This document shows, in pieces, positions 54,801-64,000 of a stretch of 64,000 nt of DNA. Each line of letters begins with the position of its first letter. Positions within the stretch are counted from its first letter, which is position 1. The notes under the pieces are model-generated. The model did no database searches. It had not been told where the DNA came from and worked only from the letters and a program-made list of their open reading frames with translations. The position numbers and the translations under genes are program-made. This stretch comes from Turritopsis dohrnii (lineage: Eukaryota > Cnidaria > Hydrozoa > Anthoathecata > Oceaniidae), in contig BQMF02000046.1 in NCBI GenBank assembly GCA_027922465.2, forward strand, positions 1,339,497 to 1,403,496. Direction: 5' to 3'.

Positions 54801-57800
54801 TTTCCTACCTTAGCTTGTTTTGCTGTGCTTTCAATATGGAAATCTAAAATTATATCAGATCAAATTCAAATAATTTTGACGAAAACAAAAAGTTGGGTAA
54901 GAAGGTACTTACGTATAGGCCTTTCCTTCATTTCAACTGGCTTAACACACTGAAACAAAATCCCAATTATTCATTAGTGATTAGTTCATTAGAACAAAAA
55001 TTAAAAGTGTGAGGGGTAGCTACGGGTGATTCCACTCCATAAGTTATAGAATTTTCATAAGCTCCAAATTGAAGCTTTATCTTCATATAAAAGTTATTTC
55101 AAGGTCAGCTGGCGCAACCCTGGTGGAATCGGATTTTAGGCCCAATATATTTTCCCTAAAATTGCTTTTCAGTCACCCCGTAAGTTACATGAACCAAACT
55201 CGAGGAAAAGTTGCTATATCAGCAATATAAAATCACAAAAACTTACTAAAATGTTTGGTGGTATCGTCCAGCTTACTTGACCCAAATTTGCCAAATTTCA
55301 TCCACTCCATGAGTTACATGGATAAAATTCTGCATGAAGTATTTTATAGCTTTCTACAGCACAAAAACACAAAAACTTACCAGTTTTTAGAGCGGAATGC
55401 CCAGCTTACTCGCCCCAAACCCCTGATCCAAATTATTGAATTAGGAAAATTTGTGAAGAACTCAAATGATTGTTTTGCTGGAAACCCTTTCTTTGAGCGT
55501 ATTAACCTCTTTCAATAGTACATCACACAGATAATATCCGTAGTAAATCGTAAAACATTTCAGTTGTGCCTAGTAAATTATTTAATTCAAATGACACAGT
55601 CATGACAAGTATATTTTTTAAAAGTTAAGTATGATCTTTGCAACCATAAAGAAATGTCTTTTCTTTGAGAGTCGTTTCAAGCAATTCAATCTAAATGCAC
55701 TATTCTTCATTAGCTGAGCAATAACTCCTGCCTTCATTGTCCTCAGTTTCCTCATGATTTTCAAGTGTTTCTTCTTCGTCATTAATCTCAACCAAATCTG
55801 ATGCTTTTAATTAAAAAAATGAAAGATTAACAGATCTTTGAATTTTTATTATCAAATGTTAGGGGAAGATAATTGAAATCGGTCTTTCGTCTTGCCATTC
55901 ATCATTATATATACTCTTATTATTTAAAGAATTTACCTTCGCAATCCTCTTCAACAACATCGATTATATCTGGAGTATCTTCTCCAGCAAACCAATTGAT
56001 GTTGTATGCGTTGCTTATGACTGTCAAGCCAGTTTCCTCTGGGACTTCCTTTGGCTGGAGTTTAAGTGGTGCAGACATCCATCTTTTTCCTACCAATCTT
56101 GTCCTTTGAATCTTTTGAAACAAGACTTTTGAGCAGGGTGGAAGCATTCCAGCATCAACTTTTTTTACACTTGAGATCTTCTTTTTGTTTTGTACTTTTG
56201 ATGGAATATCTTGAATCTTGCGTCGTTGACTGAAGTGGTTTTCCGTACATAACACAAACAAATTCTTCTAATTTCTTAACCACTTGATCTTTTCCCAATG
56301 TGCTAAGTGCAATTTGAAAATCTTTTCAACCTTCAAGAATTTTGAGTGGTCTGATCTTTCCCTTTCGAGAAAATGAAGATGTGTAATCACAACCCGTTAA
56401 TGCATGATATGCAGGTAATGACTCACATAGTGATTCTCCAAGCTTTGAATGGAGATTATTGATATTAATATATCGTCTTGTGTTTGAAGCTTGGGTCCCA
56501 ACTTCTAGCCGCAACTTTGTTCCTTCGTGGAAACTGTTTTTACAACCAAGAGCAATGACAAGACAATCTGTATCTGCCGTTGAAATTACAACATTTTGAG
56601 GATGATTTAAGTTTGCCATGTGATAAAACATCCTGGTATCAGCTTCTTTATGAGGACATTCTAGCTCAGGTACTTCTTATCTGCCTTGATTACCCGTAAA
56701 CATGGCATCTATGATGGTTACATCAATGATCGCAGGTTGATCTCGTTCAATACGCTCCTCTAAATGTTTCATTAATGTTGCTTTGCACTGGATTTATGTC
56801 TGTTTCCATTGACATCACTAATAGACAAAGGAACAGGTGTCAACCTTCTTTTCCAATGAAATATTCAAAATGCAACCAAACAAGTCTCTGGTCATACAAG
56901 CTGCAATAACCTTCCATCTTACCTTTAAACTTCTTTTTTTCCCTTCTGTGGCAAAGGAGCGAATTTGCAGTTTTAAAATCGGCTTTTCGAATCTCGAACT
57001 GTTCTCTTGACATTGCCCATCAAAATCTTTCCTAGCTTCTTATCCAATGAAATGAACATTGAGATGGAAATTAGTTGCCTCTTCAGTTGTCGCTTTTCCT
57101 GTGGCAATATTGACTGTTTGTGTTAAGGCTTTTGTCAAAAGGGTCCATCGTTTCAGTAATCATCGATAAAATCTTCTCTAATGCTTCATTGTCGCGTTTG
57201 ATTTGGTTTGGCTTAAGTTGAGCTGAGATGTCTTCCTTCTTTTTCATGCCAAGTTCTTCGAATGATTTTGAAAGCAGCATGATTCTAAGATAGTTGGATT
57301 CTGCCTATCTCTGTCTGGCGGATATGGATATAGTCAAAGATAGAATGCCTGTTCGCTGAAGCAGCATCTGCGTTGATAGTCTGCTCTAACGTAAGATCAA
57401 TTGGGAGACCAGAGAAAGATTTTGCAGTTCTTTTGACAGCAAAGTGCCCTTGCTCAAAGTCATTGAATGCCAGATGACTTTCTTTCAGCATCAAGAGATT
57501 ATGATAATTATCTCCAAAGCCACCGAGCATAATTTTGATGGTTCAAAGCAAAAAAGAAGTTTGTAATTTATAGAAGACACAAAGAATTTCGAATTGAGAA
57601 TATTCCATTGAGGATAATTTTATTCTTTTGTTACTGAGTTCTTTTATTTTAATAATATTACCTGTACTAGTAACTGGCGTAAAAGTTTTTTACGGCTATA
57701 ATTTCGAAAAGGATGTGTCGAAAATAGGTGACAAAAAATTAAATCACAAAATCGTGACTGGAAAGTGTTCTCATGTTGTAGAGCTGGAAATGCTGATCAA

Positions 57801-60800
57801 AAAAGTGTATGGGATCGTTTCGTTACGACCAACCGTTGCAGAGATATCGTTGATCAAAGATTTTGATGACGTCATAGCCGCAGTACCAAATAAAATATCT
57901 CGCGTAAAAGTTTTTTACGACCTTAATTTCGAAAAGAATCTGCAGAAATGCGACGCGTTCCGGTGTGTGTACCCCGTGACGATTTTAATTACGGAATTGG
58001 AAATGGAAAGTGTACCCATGTTGTAGAGCTCGAAAAACTGATCAAAAAAGGGTATGGAATCGTTTCGCTACGATCAACCGTTATAGAGATATCGTTGATC
58101 AAAGATTTTAATGACGTCATATCCGCAGTACCAAATAAAATTTAGGTCTAAATGTTGCGTCACCCCATCACCCGTATCGCTGACCCTAAAAAACGTCGAA
58201 ATATTTCCCCAAAAACGTCGCGTTCGATTGGGGATGCAATGCAATGGTTCCCCGTGATCATAAAAACATCTGACGTCAAATGCCACGTGCTATTATACTA
58301 ATCGTGAATGTGTCTTGCGTGTTCAAACTGCCGCTATATGACCACGATTTTGAAGAAGATTTTGACCATTAAAAGAACAAAACAAAACACTCTCTAAGTT
58401 AAATGTGTTACACACTACGCGGATTAGTATAAGTAGATTACTATGTAGACACTTTTTCAAAAAGGAATTTAAATGTACGAATTGATGAAGAAATGTAACA
58501 AAGATTTGTAGCCAGCAACATTCAAATTTCGTTTTTATCGGTAGAAGAGGGTCAGGGGTTTGGGGCGAGTAAGCTGGAGAATTCCCCTCTGGTAAGTTTT
58601 TGTGTTTTTGTGCTGTAGAAAGCTATAAAATACTTCATGCAGAATTTTATCCATGTATCTCATGGGGTGGATGAAAGACAAATTTGGGCAAATTTGAGTC
58701 AAGTAAGCTGGGCGATACCACCAAAAATTTAGTAAGTTTTTGTGATTTTATATTGCTGATATAGCAAAGTAACTTTTCCTCGAGTTTGGTTCATGTAACT
58801 TATGGGGTGACTGAAAAGCAATTTTAGGGAATATATATTGGGCCTAAAATCCGATTCCACCATGGTTGCGCCAGCTGACCTTGAAGTAACTTTTATATGA
58901 AGATAAAGCTTCAATTTGGAGCTTATGGAAATTCTATAACTTATGGAGTGGAATCACCCGTAGCTACCCCCAACACTATAAGATTAAGAATACTTTCAGT
59001 ATACTTGTGTCCCATGCAAACTCCACACTATTTAACCTTAATTTAAAAGGACATACATTTTTAGTGAGTAAATTGTCCAGTTCTTGGAGTTTATAAGGCC
59101 TTTGAGTGGATTTAATCTAAAGAGCAAGTTTCTTTCAAGTAATGATTGTGTGGACAAATTAAAAACTTCTGAATGTTGAATGATAAAAAATAATTGCTTG
59201 CCTTTTTCCGCCACCAGAGATTAGGGGCACCATAATCATACCGCAACTCTGTACCAGCAGTTATATCATTTAAAGCATACAAAGCTAAACAAGGTTTCTC
59301 ATTAATAACTTTTAATTTCATGCTGCAATTAGGTTTCTTAGCGTCATTGACGTAAACACCAAATCTTTGATTAAATGTGCCATCAATACTACAATTATAT
59401 TTGAAAGCATTAAAGTTTATAAATAAATAAAACTGTCAAGAATAACTAAATGAAATTCTCATTCTCACCAATATTCTTTCTTATCAAACAAAAAATAAAA
59501 TATGTAGCATCCGATGTCTTTGCCTTCATAGATTTGTTCATTTTTCCTTCCTTCTTCAGCATTCAATAATGTTCCTGCATACTCCAACAAAAATTCACCT
59601 TTACTTCTGGAGCACTCAGTGAATATGCCATATCCTTAAATCATATTCATAATAATGTCTTGACAAATGGGTAATAATAAACATGCTGAATTATTTTGAA
59701 ATACAGCAGAGTACCTATGTCTTTGTTTATGTAATGCTTTACGAAACCAGGGGGGTCCTTTTCAGCTAGAATCCATGTTTCAGCAACATCTTGAATATTT
59801 TTCCCCTTTTGGGTCTTTTTTTTGTCTAAACCAAAATGATTGTCTAAGTGATTTTCCGAAAGTGACACTTAGGATTTGCTTGAATTATATTTTAGTTCCC
59901 TAAACCAGATTTTTCACTTTTGCATTTAAACTCCAATCATTCAATTTCAAATAAGGAGGGATTAATCCAGCAAAATTGTGTTATTTCAAAAGTTCTTAAG
60001 ACAAATTTGGTCATTAAAAAATGAAAACCTTAGTTGAGCAATTTTAAGTCATCAGTTTTTCAAATAGGCATGGTGACATCATGGCAGTTTAATAATACCT
60101 AAAACAGCCTAGTAACTAACCAAAGTCATAAGAGGTCTATGATTATGAAAAATCCAAATTCATTATTTATCACAAGATTTATCATGGAAGTGTAACTGCA
60201 CATAAATATGTATAAACAAAATTTTGAAAAATGTTAATGCTGCAGAGTGGGGGTGTTTATATGGAGGTGAGCTGGCCCGGTTAGCCGGGCTGGCTCACTT
60301 AACCGAGACAATTTCATCTCACCTTTATATGGAAGCGGGCTGGCTCACCTTTGTATTTTTTTGTTTATCAAATAGTAGGCGCGTGCTATGAAATTAGCCC
60401 GCTCAGGCGGGCTAGCCCGGTTGTGGATGTTTATATGGAAAATTTTCATCCCACTGAAGCGAGATCTCGGCAAATTGAACCGAGATCTCGCTTAGGCGGG
60501 CTGGCTCGGTTTTCATATAAACACATTCGAATAAAAACATATATTTTTTAATGTAAGTGAGATCTCGGCTAAGCGAGCCAGCCCGTTTAACCGGGCCAGC
60601 TTGCTTCCATATAAACACCCTCTAAAACACACAGATCACATTGCATAGAGTGAACTTAAGCTAAGTGTCCACTGAATAGAATCTGCGTTGTCGCAAATCA
60701 TCATCGCAAAAAAAAGAATTAATTCTTGTTTAGTGGACACACTTTTGGAATCAAAAACACCTGCTTATCGTTAATTTTTGTTGCATATTTTTTGCGATAG

Positions 60801-61497
60801 GAAATGAAAATGTTTTCATTTTCAAAAATTAATTCGTCGTAAAAAATTCTTGACATCAAAGAAAACCCGATGTAAACAGATTATAATTTGAATGAATCTT
60901 TTGTTTAAAGATCAACTTTTGCATATTTCTAAAAAATACAAATAGATAAGATGATATAGAGAAAATGGAAAGTTGGAAAGAGAAAGAAGGAGTGTGCAGT
61001 TATAATTTACTGAATGTTATACAAAAACAAGAAGCCTGGCACAAACAAGTCAATTAAGTTTAATCGAAGAAGAGTCCCTTGCAGAGTGCGTGAGGAAATA
61101 TTCACACCATATTCCTGTCTTTCTCGATAAATTTTTTGAACCGAATACTTTCACTTTTTTCCTTTTTTCCATTTCATTCCATTTTCTGTCAATTAAAGTA
61201 GCTGCGAGAACACATAAGAATTTGTCTTCACTATCCATCGTTATGAGTTATAAAGAATTTATTTTCATGAATTAATTCTTTCAATGGACACAACACACAA
61301 TAGGTGTTTGCGACAGATCATTTGCGACAGAAAATTTGTTCATTGCAAAAAAAAATTAACGATAGCTTCTGTCGCTTTCAGTGGACACTTAGCTCTACTG
61401 AATTATAATGATTATATGACAATCTAAAATGCACTACTGATATAAAGTAAAACTTACAGGAGAGTGTGCTGGTAAAACTGGGCTGATATCATTAACC
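47467..61497 (-). CDS. Multi-exon SET-methyltransferase / tyrosine-recombinase-like gene (whole locus)
   Basis: Minus-strand exons, first to last: possible 61459-61497; SET exons 59715-59867, 59469-59634, 59202-59388; linker exons 54913-54949, 54809-54843, 54062-54104, 53724-53745, 53556-53633, 52339-52375, 52139-52210; large recombinase exon 50391-52062; 50015-50083; four 99-bp copies (49637-49735, 49399-49497, 49159-49257, 48919-49017); 48730-48819, 48599-48652, 48124-48162, 47862-47912, 47671-47775, and last 47467-47606 with TAA at 47467-47469. Phases match through the SET exons into the first three linker exons, and everywhere from the large exon to the stop. They do not match at 54062/53724 and around 52339-52375, where exons may be alternative or wrong. 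Joining SET and recombinase parts into one gene is inferred from strand, order and phase. Confidence 0.6.
48867..49740 (-). repeat. Four tandem copies of a 240-bp exon-plus-intron unit
   Basis: Each unit contains a 99-bp exon (48919-49017, 49159-49257, 49399-49497, 49637-49735) with acceptor YTGCAG/TACAG or GGAG and donor GTGAGATAG. It encodes 33 residues starting KISEIKEDARKACLSEGTEV. Exons start and end in phase 1, so any number can be spliced in without shifting frame. Copies are nearly identical, with a few coding changes in the second copy (SEVIED) and a small deletion near 49605 in the fourth. The units are spaced exactly 240 bp apart except the last (238 bp), so the array arose recently by tandem duplication. 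Confidence 0.85.
50391..52062 (-). pseudogene. Large exon: zinc fingers and Crypton-type tyrosine-recombinase-like domain, two frameshifts
   Basis: N-terminal part: basic run, then LCVFCRKLQSNSKLSRHIRL with a following CH, a C2H2-like finger, then a break in a TTTT run near 51862 (TAA in the old frame). It continues (KEEAKKEQ ...) into a second finger (CGGCNGFIGSRGFSRHLQNC), a long helical region, and a second break near 51030-51060. The catalytic region follows: RRGGEPARL, then HRISTLFAAMDLN and HMGHSKNINTQIYQ, matching the H-x-x-R ... H/G-H ... T-x-x-Y order of tyrosine recombinases. The first Arg is best placed at LTLLNARRGGE. Both frameshifts fall in or near homopolymer-rich stretches, so assembly error is possible. 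Exon ends in phase 1 at ACAG|GTACTC. Confidence 0.7.
52139..54949 (-). CDS. Small linker exons of the SET/recombinase locus
   Basis: Seven short candidate exons with consensus splice ends: 54913-54949 (VKPVEMKERPI), 54809-54843 (FHIESTAKQAK), 54062-54104 (EKKQDSHENATIVS), 53724-53745, 53556-53633 (VLKDVNHDICNMLVHDVADV), 52339-52375, 52139-52210 (VSIINDSGLLLDSDLNVRDI). The first three join in phase with the SET exons, and the last joins in phase 0 to the large exon. Middle ones do not all fit, so alternative splicing or decay is possible. Sequences are acidic and low in motif content. Confidence 0.45.
54333..54711. mobile_element. MITE with TIR CCTTAAGGGAAGAAATTTTC
   Basis: Left end CCTTAAGGGAAGAAATTTTCG with an inverted copy ending at 54711 (TTTCTTCCCTTAAGG). 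Pairing goes on through CGGGAGTTTAATTTCG. Non-coding; lies in an intron of the SET/recombinase locus. The target duplication is not clear. Confidence 0.8.
55700..57530 (-). pseudogene. PIN-like nuclease-type protein of the TIR element, broken
   Basis: Order on the minus strand: 57530-57285 (GGFGDNYHNLLML, SGLPIDLTLEQTINADAAS), 57280-57083, recognisable but broken segments to 56700, then 56631-56326 with STADTDCLVIALGCKNSF and LPAYHALTGCDYTSSFSRKG. A region with LPPCSKVLFQKIQR lies in 56261-55937, and a terminal exon 55700-55803 (acidic, ending SYCSANEE) is joined by a GT/AG intron in phase. D.DCLVIAL and TGCD match the acidic-residue spacing of PIN/FEN-like nucleases; I recognise the family from many cnidarian, fish and insect proteins but know no name for it. 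In-frame stops (about 56680 and 56326) and frame changes show decay. Confidence 0.6.
57655..58445. repeat. Dispersed repeat, tandem units (also at 37656-38455)
   Basis: Three repeats of the GTAAAAGTTTTTTACG ... AATTTCGAAAAG ... GTAGAGCT ... TTGATGACGTCATA block, then the TCGATTGGGGATGCAATGCA and TATATGACCACGATT blocks. It lies inside the 4-kb TIR element, upstream of its gene. Non-coding. Confidence 0.75.
59202..59867 (-). CDS. SET domain exons (KMT5A-like lysine methyltransferase)
   Basis: Three exons in phase: 59715-59867 (KKTQKGKNIQDVAETWILAE), 59469-59634 (YGIFTECSRSKGEFLLEYAG, CYIFYFLFD), 59202-59388 (DGTFNQRFGVYVNDAKKPNC and ITAGTELRYDYGAPNLWW). They contain the SET landmarks: a G.GIFT start, EYAG, the VND...PNC step that replaces NHS, and the ELRYDYG end with its catalytic Tyr. 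Fold, order and spacing fit a complete SET domain that transfers methyl from S-adenosylmethionine to lysine. The last exon ends with GGAAAAAG|GCAAGC, a GC donor and not GT. No stop in the exons. Upstream start exon not found with confidence. Confidence 0.8.
60251..60620. mobile_element. MITE with TIR GGGTGTTTATATGGA
   Basis: The left end at 60251 and inverted right end at 60620 share GGGTGTTTATATGGA and then GTGAGC/GCAAGC with GGCCCGGTTA. The interior holds GCGAGATCTCGG palindromes and GGGCTGGCTC repeats. Non-coding; the target duplication is not evident. Confidence 0.75.
60659..61394. mobile_element. MITE with TIR AGCTAAGTGTCCACTGAA
   Basis: AGCTAAGTGTCCACTGAA at 60659 and the inverted CTTTCAGTGGACACTTAGCT ending at 61394. 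The interior has TTGCGACAG/GTCGCAAAT inverted motifs and short non-coding frames. Lies between the possible first exon (61459-61497) and the SET exons. Confidence 0.75.
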
Positions 61498-61499
61498 TG

Positions 61500-62500
61500 C
61501 ATAAGAAAAATTATGGAAGTTGAAAGCTCGTTACACAATTTCATCAATGGACTGTTGTAAAATTTCTGACTCTGGATTTCTGCAGACAGGAGTGGGTTGA
61601 GAAGTTATTCGACTGGTGCAAAAATTATGGAAAAGAGTTTTTTTCAAAAGGATGAAAATATAAATGAATTGCCAATTCTTTTTATAAATTCTCCTCCATC
61701 AGGGTTCAGAGTGGATTTCCAGAATTTTTTTCCCCTGACTTTTCCTGAAAAAGTACACAGTTTCCCTGAATCACACTCAATAATTATATGTTTTCCCTAG
61801 ACTATGTTAAAATTTGACTTACTCCCTGACTAGAACAACAGCAACATTCAGTGACACATGGCCTATTTGTTTCAGACAAAAATGAAACACATAAATATTG
61901 ACAACATTTTTTGTTAATCATTTGTCTATTTACTAACGTAAGATTGGACATATGAGGTTGCACAGTTCTTGCTAGTAGTTATCTTAAACCTAAGTTTCAC
62001 TTACAGCTAAAATATATAATAACAAGAGGCCCATAGGCCTTAAGGTCAGCGCGAACTGTATGCTCAGATGTCTAAAGATCATGATCACTTTGGAAAAGGA
62101 AAATGACTAGCTAGAATACAGTAAGCCCGTATTCGGTTGGTGAACATGCGAATCCCAAATGTAAATCCATTCGCTCAAAGCAAAGACATGTTAAAAACCT
62201 CTCATGATAAAAAGGGCCCCTCTGTAATATTTTCACAAAGCAGTAAATCGTCGAATGAATGATAACCGAAGAAGCCTGGCATATTGCATATAGATTACTA
62301 CCTCCGAGATTGAGACAAAAACGCAAATTTCTATGAGCCGAATAACATATAACATGCGCATTTTTTTCTAATAGATTCATTGAACGGAAGTTGCCTTAAC
62401 TAAATATCAAGGTAAACGTTATGAAAGAAAACCTTGCGTTTCCACAGCAATCAACTAAATCCTTTTCCTTTTTAGTCGGGGGATTTTCTGTGACACCATA
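61500..62500. other. No gene recognised
   Basis: AT-rich sequence. No supported exon, although the locus might extend here. Confidence 0.4.
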
Positions 62501-63341
62501 TACCTTATTACACAAAAATAACGCGGTACATTAATTAACGCGAATTGAAATTTTTCGCGTTAATTAAAACCCCGTTAATTTCCTGTCCGTGTAAATTTCT
62601 CATCCGTTATTAAATGTCTAGCGTTAAATAAACGTCCGTTAGATTCATCAAACGTTAATTTTTATGTAACTTTTTAAAACTACTGAAAATAGCCAGGTTT
62701 TACTGTTTTATAAAAGTAAGGATAACAGAAAGGGTCCAAAACGGAAGGATCAGGAGCGCTTTTTTTCAAACGTTCTGTTAAAGATAAAACATCCTAGTTA
62801 CAAGAAACCATAATATTTTTTATAATATCTGAATGTCCTTGTTATCATTATTAACGTTATCAGCTTTTTCCGCTTGAAATTCCACCACTTCGTCATCATC
62901 TTCATCTTCGTCATCATCTTCGTCTTTTTCAATCCCTATTTCTTTTAAAATATTTATGGATTCATCATATACTCTCCGGTCTGGGGATACTCGACTTCTT
63001 TCACTTTAGCCACTAAAATGGACAATTTTTCTGGCTCATTCCACGTCACTGATACCTTTTTTGTATGATTTTTGATCAAGAACTTTCACCAAACTGAATT
63101 GAAATCTATTTGTTATTTCTTTGTTTTTCCTGTGGTGATTTCCAATGTATTTCAGTAAAAATAAATTTGTTGACAGTGAAAATTCGTGTTAATTAAATGC
63201 CATTTGAATATTAGATATTCGTTGATTCGCGTTAATTACCACACAGTTTTAAACCCAAACTTCTGATTCGCGTTAATTTCTGATCGCATTAATTTGTTCC
63301 GCGCTATTTGGTGTACCGCGTTATTTTTGCGTAATAAGGTA
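62501..63341. mobile_element. TA-type TIR element with acidic coding remnant
   Basis: CCTTATTACACAAAAATAAC from 62503 and its inverted copy (GTTATTTTTGCGTAATAAGG) ending at 63339, flanked by TA. Pairing extends to GCGGTAC. The interior has a minus-strand remnant with a run of acidic residues (EKDEDDDEDEDDDE near 62890-62935) after SINILKEIGI and an upstream SVTWNEPEKL stretch, in different frames. The rest is GCGTTAATT-type repeats. It could be an internal deletion of an autonomous transposon. Confidence 0.7.
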
Positions 63342-64000
63342 AGCAATATACGGTAATACGATACGCATCAACAGAAATCATATGGGCATTACAACTACAA
63401 CAACTTTGATACTTTAATCGATTTTATTTAAGCTTCAAATTTGAGTTTTACAAGTTTGACTTTCCAACTTTACGTTCTTACAGGCTTACGTGTTTGGTTT
63501 AACACGCAAGTGAACCTTTTTGTACCAAGTAAGTGGTCCACAGATGAGGTCAAATGAAGATCTACTGCCAGGCAGTTGCTGATTACTAAAAATAAAAGTG
63601 TAAAAAGTCATGTATAATTGCACAACGCACAATGTAATTCTAACTAAACCCATTTTACAAAATTCAGGCCTTATAAAAAATAGAATTACAACATCATAAT
63701 TCTGAAGTTTTGAATTATACCTGAACGGAAAATAGTTACTGAATTTCTATTTCATGGTGGCAATAAAACTAAATTTATCATTCCTATAAAGGTAAAATTC
63801 AGTTCAAAGAAGTTTTTCTTTTTCTTTGGTTAAAAAAAAATCTGAAATAGTTTGTATGTATTTTGTCTGATTTTTAAATATTTTTCATAATGGCACAAAA
63901 ATGCAGAAAGTGACAACGACTAAATATGTGGTTTGGGCATATCCCAAATTAAAGGAAGGTTTGTATATAGGTTGGATTAACTCTGATTTAAATGGGCAAG
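63342..64000. other. No certain gene; one possible exon
   Basis: A minus-strand stretch at about 63527-63582 (QLPGSRSSFDLICGPLTW) sits between a plausible AG acceptor and a GTACAA donor. It is too short to call. Confidence 0.3.

Larger units (their letters stand above)
55013..58970. mobile_element. 4-kb TIR element with roughly 430-bp TIRs, in an intron
   Basis: The left TIR (55013 to about 55440) starts GGGGTAGCTACGGGTGATTC; the right TIR is its inverted copy (about 58540-58970). They also share TTTGGGGCGAGTAAGCTGG, at the inner end of the TIR. Between them is one minus-strand gene (55700-57530) and the dispersed repeat at 57655-58445. No convincing target duplication. The insertion separates the SET exons from the first linker exon. 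Confidence 0.85.

Overview
The window is AT-rich, intron-containing animal DNA crowded with mobile elements. A cnidarian is the best guess. The evidence is a secreted six-cysteine ShK-type peptide gene, a laccase-like multicopper oxidase with seven spliced exons, a Polinton/Maverick, and many TIR elements of kinds frequent in cnidarian genomes. No marker gene fixes the species.

Layout. 1-14 kb: a small ShK-domain gene (+, about 4.7-5.4 kb) and a complete membrane-anchored multicopper oxidase (-, 8.5-11.8 kb, 710 codons when spliced), separated by short inverted-repeat elements. 14-21 kb: a tRNA-derived SINE, then a decayed PIF/Harbinger transposon (MADF/BESS-like accessory gene on +, transposase on -). 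Its transposase is interrupted by a MITE that left a 6-bp target duplication. 21.3-36.9 kb: a complete-length but decayed Polinton with long terminal inverted repeats. It holds two ankyrin-repeat genes, packaging ATPase, major capsid protein, DDE integrase, protein-primed DNA polymerase B and small unidentified genes. ATPase, ankyrin genes and several small genes are open; capsid, polymerase and others carry stops or frameshifts. 37-43 kb: dispersed repeats, a Tigger/pogo remnant invaded by an unrelated HIRAN-like coding fragment, and nested MITEs. 43-47.3 kb: an element with TIRs and a TA duplication that contains a reverse transcriptase of the restriction-like-endonuclease type.

47.4-61.5 kb (-): a multi-exon gene whose exons encode, in order, a KMT5A-like SET methyltransferase domain, acidic linkers, two zinc-finger-like motifs, a Crypton-type tyrosine-recombinase-like domain, a 33-residue unit on four tandemly duplicated exons, and a conserved-looking C-terminal domain. 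A 4-kb TIR element coding for a PIN-like protein sits in one intron. This SET/recombinase architecture with its in-phase exon array is the most unusual item here. Two frameshifts in the recombinase exon, and phase mismatches among small linker exons, mean its integrity is uncertain. The last 3 kb hold further MITEs and no clear gene.

All family assignments come from reading motifs; no database search was possible.
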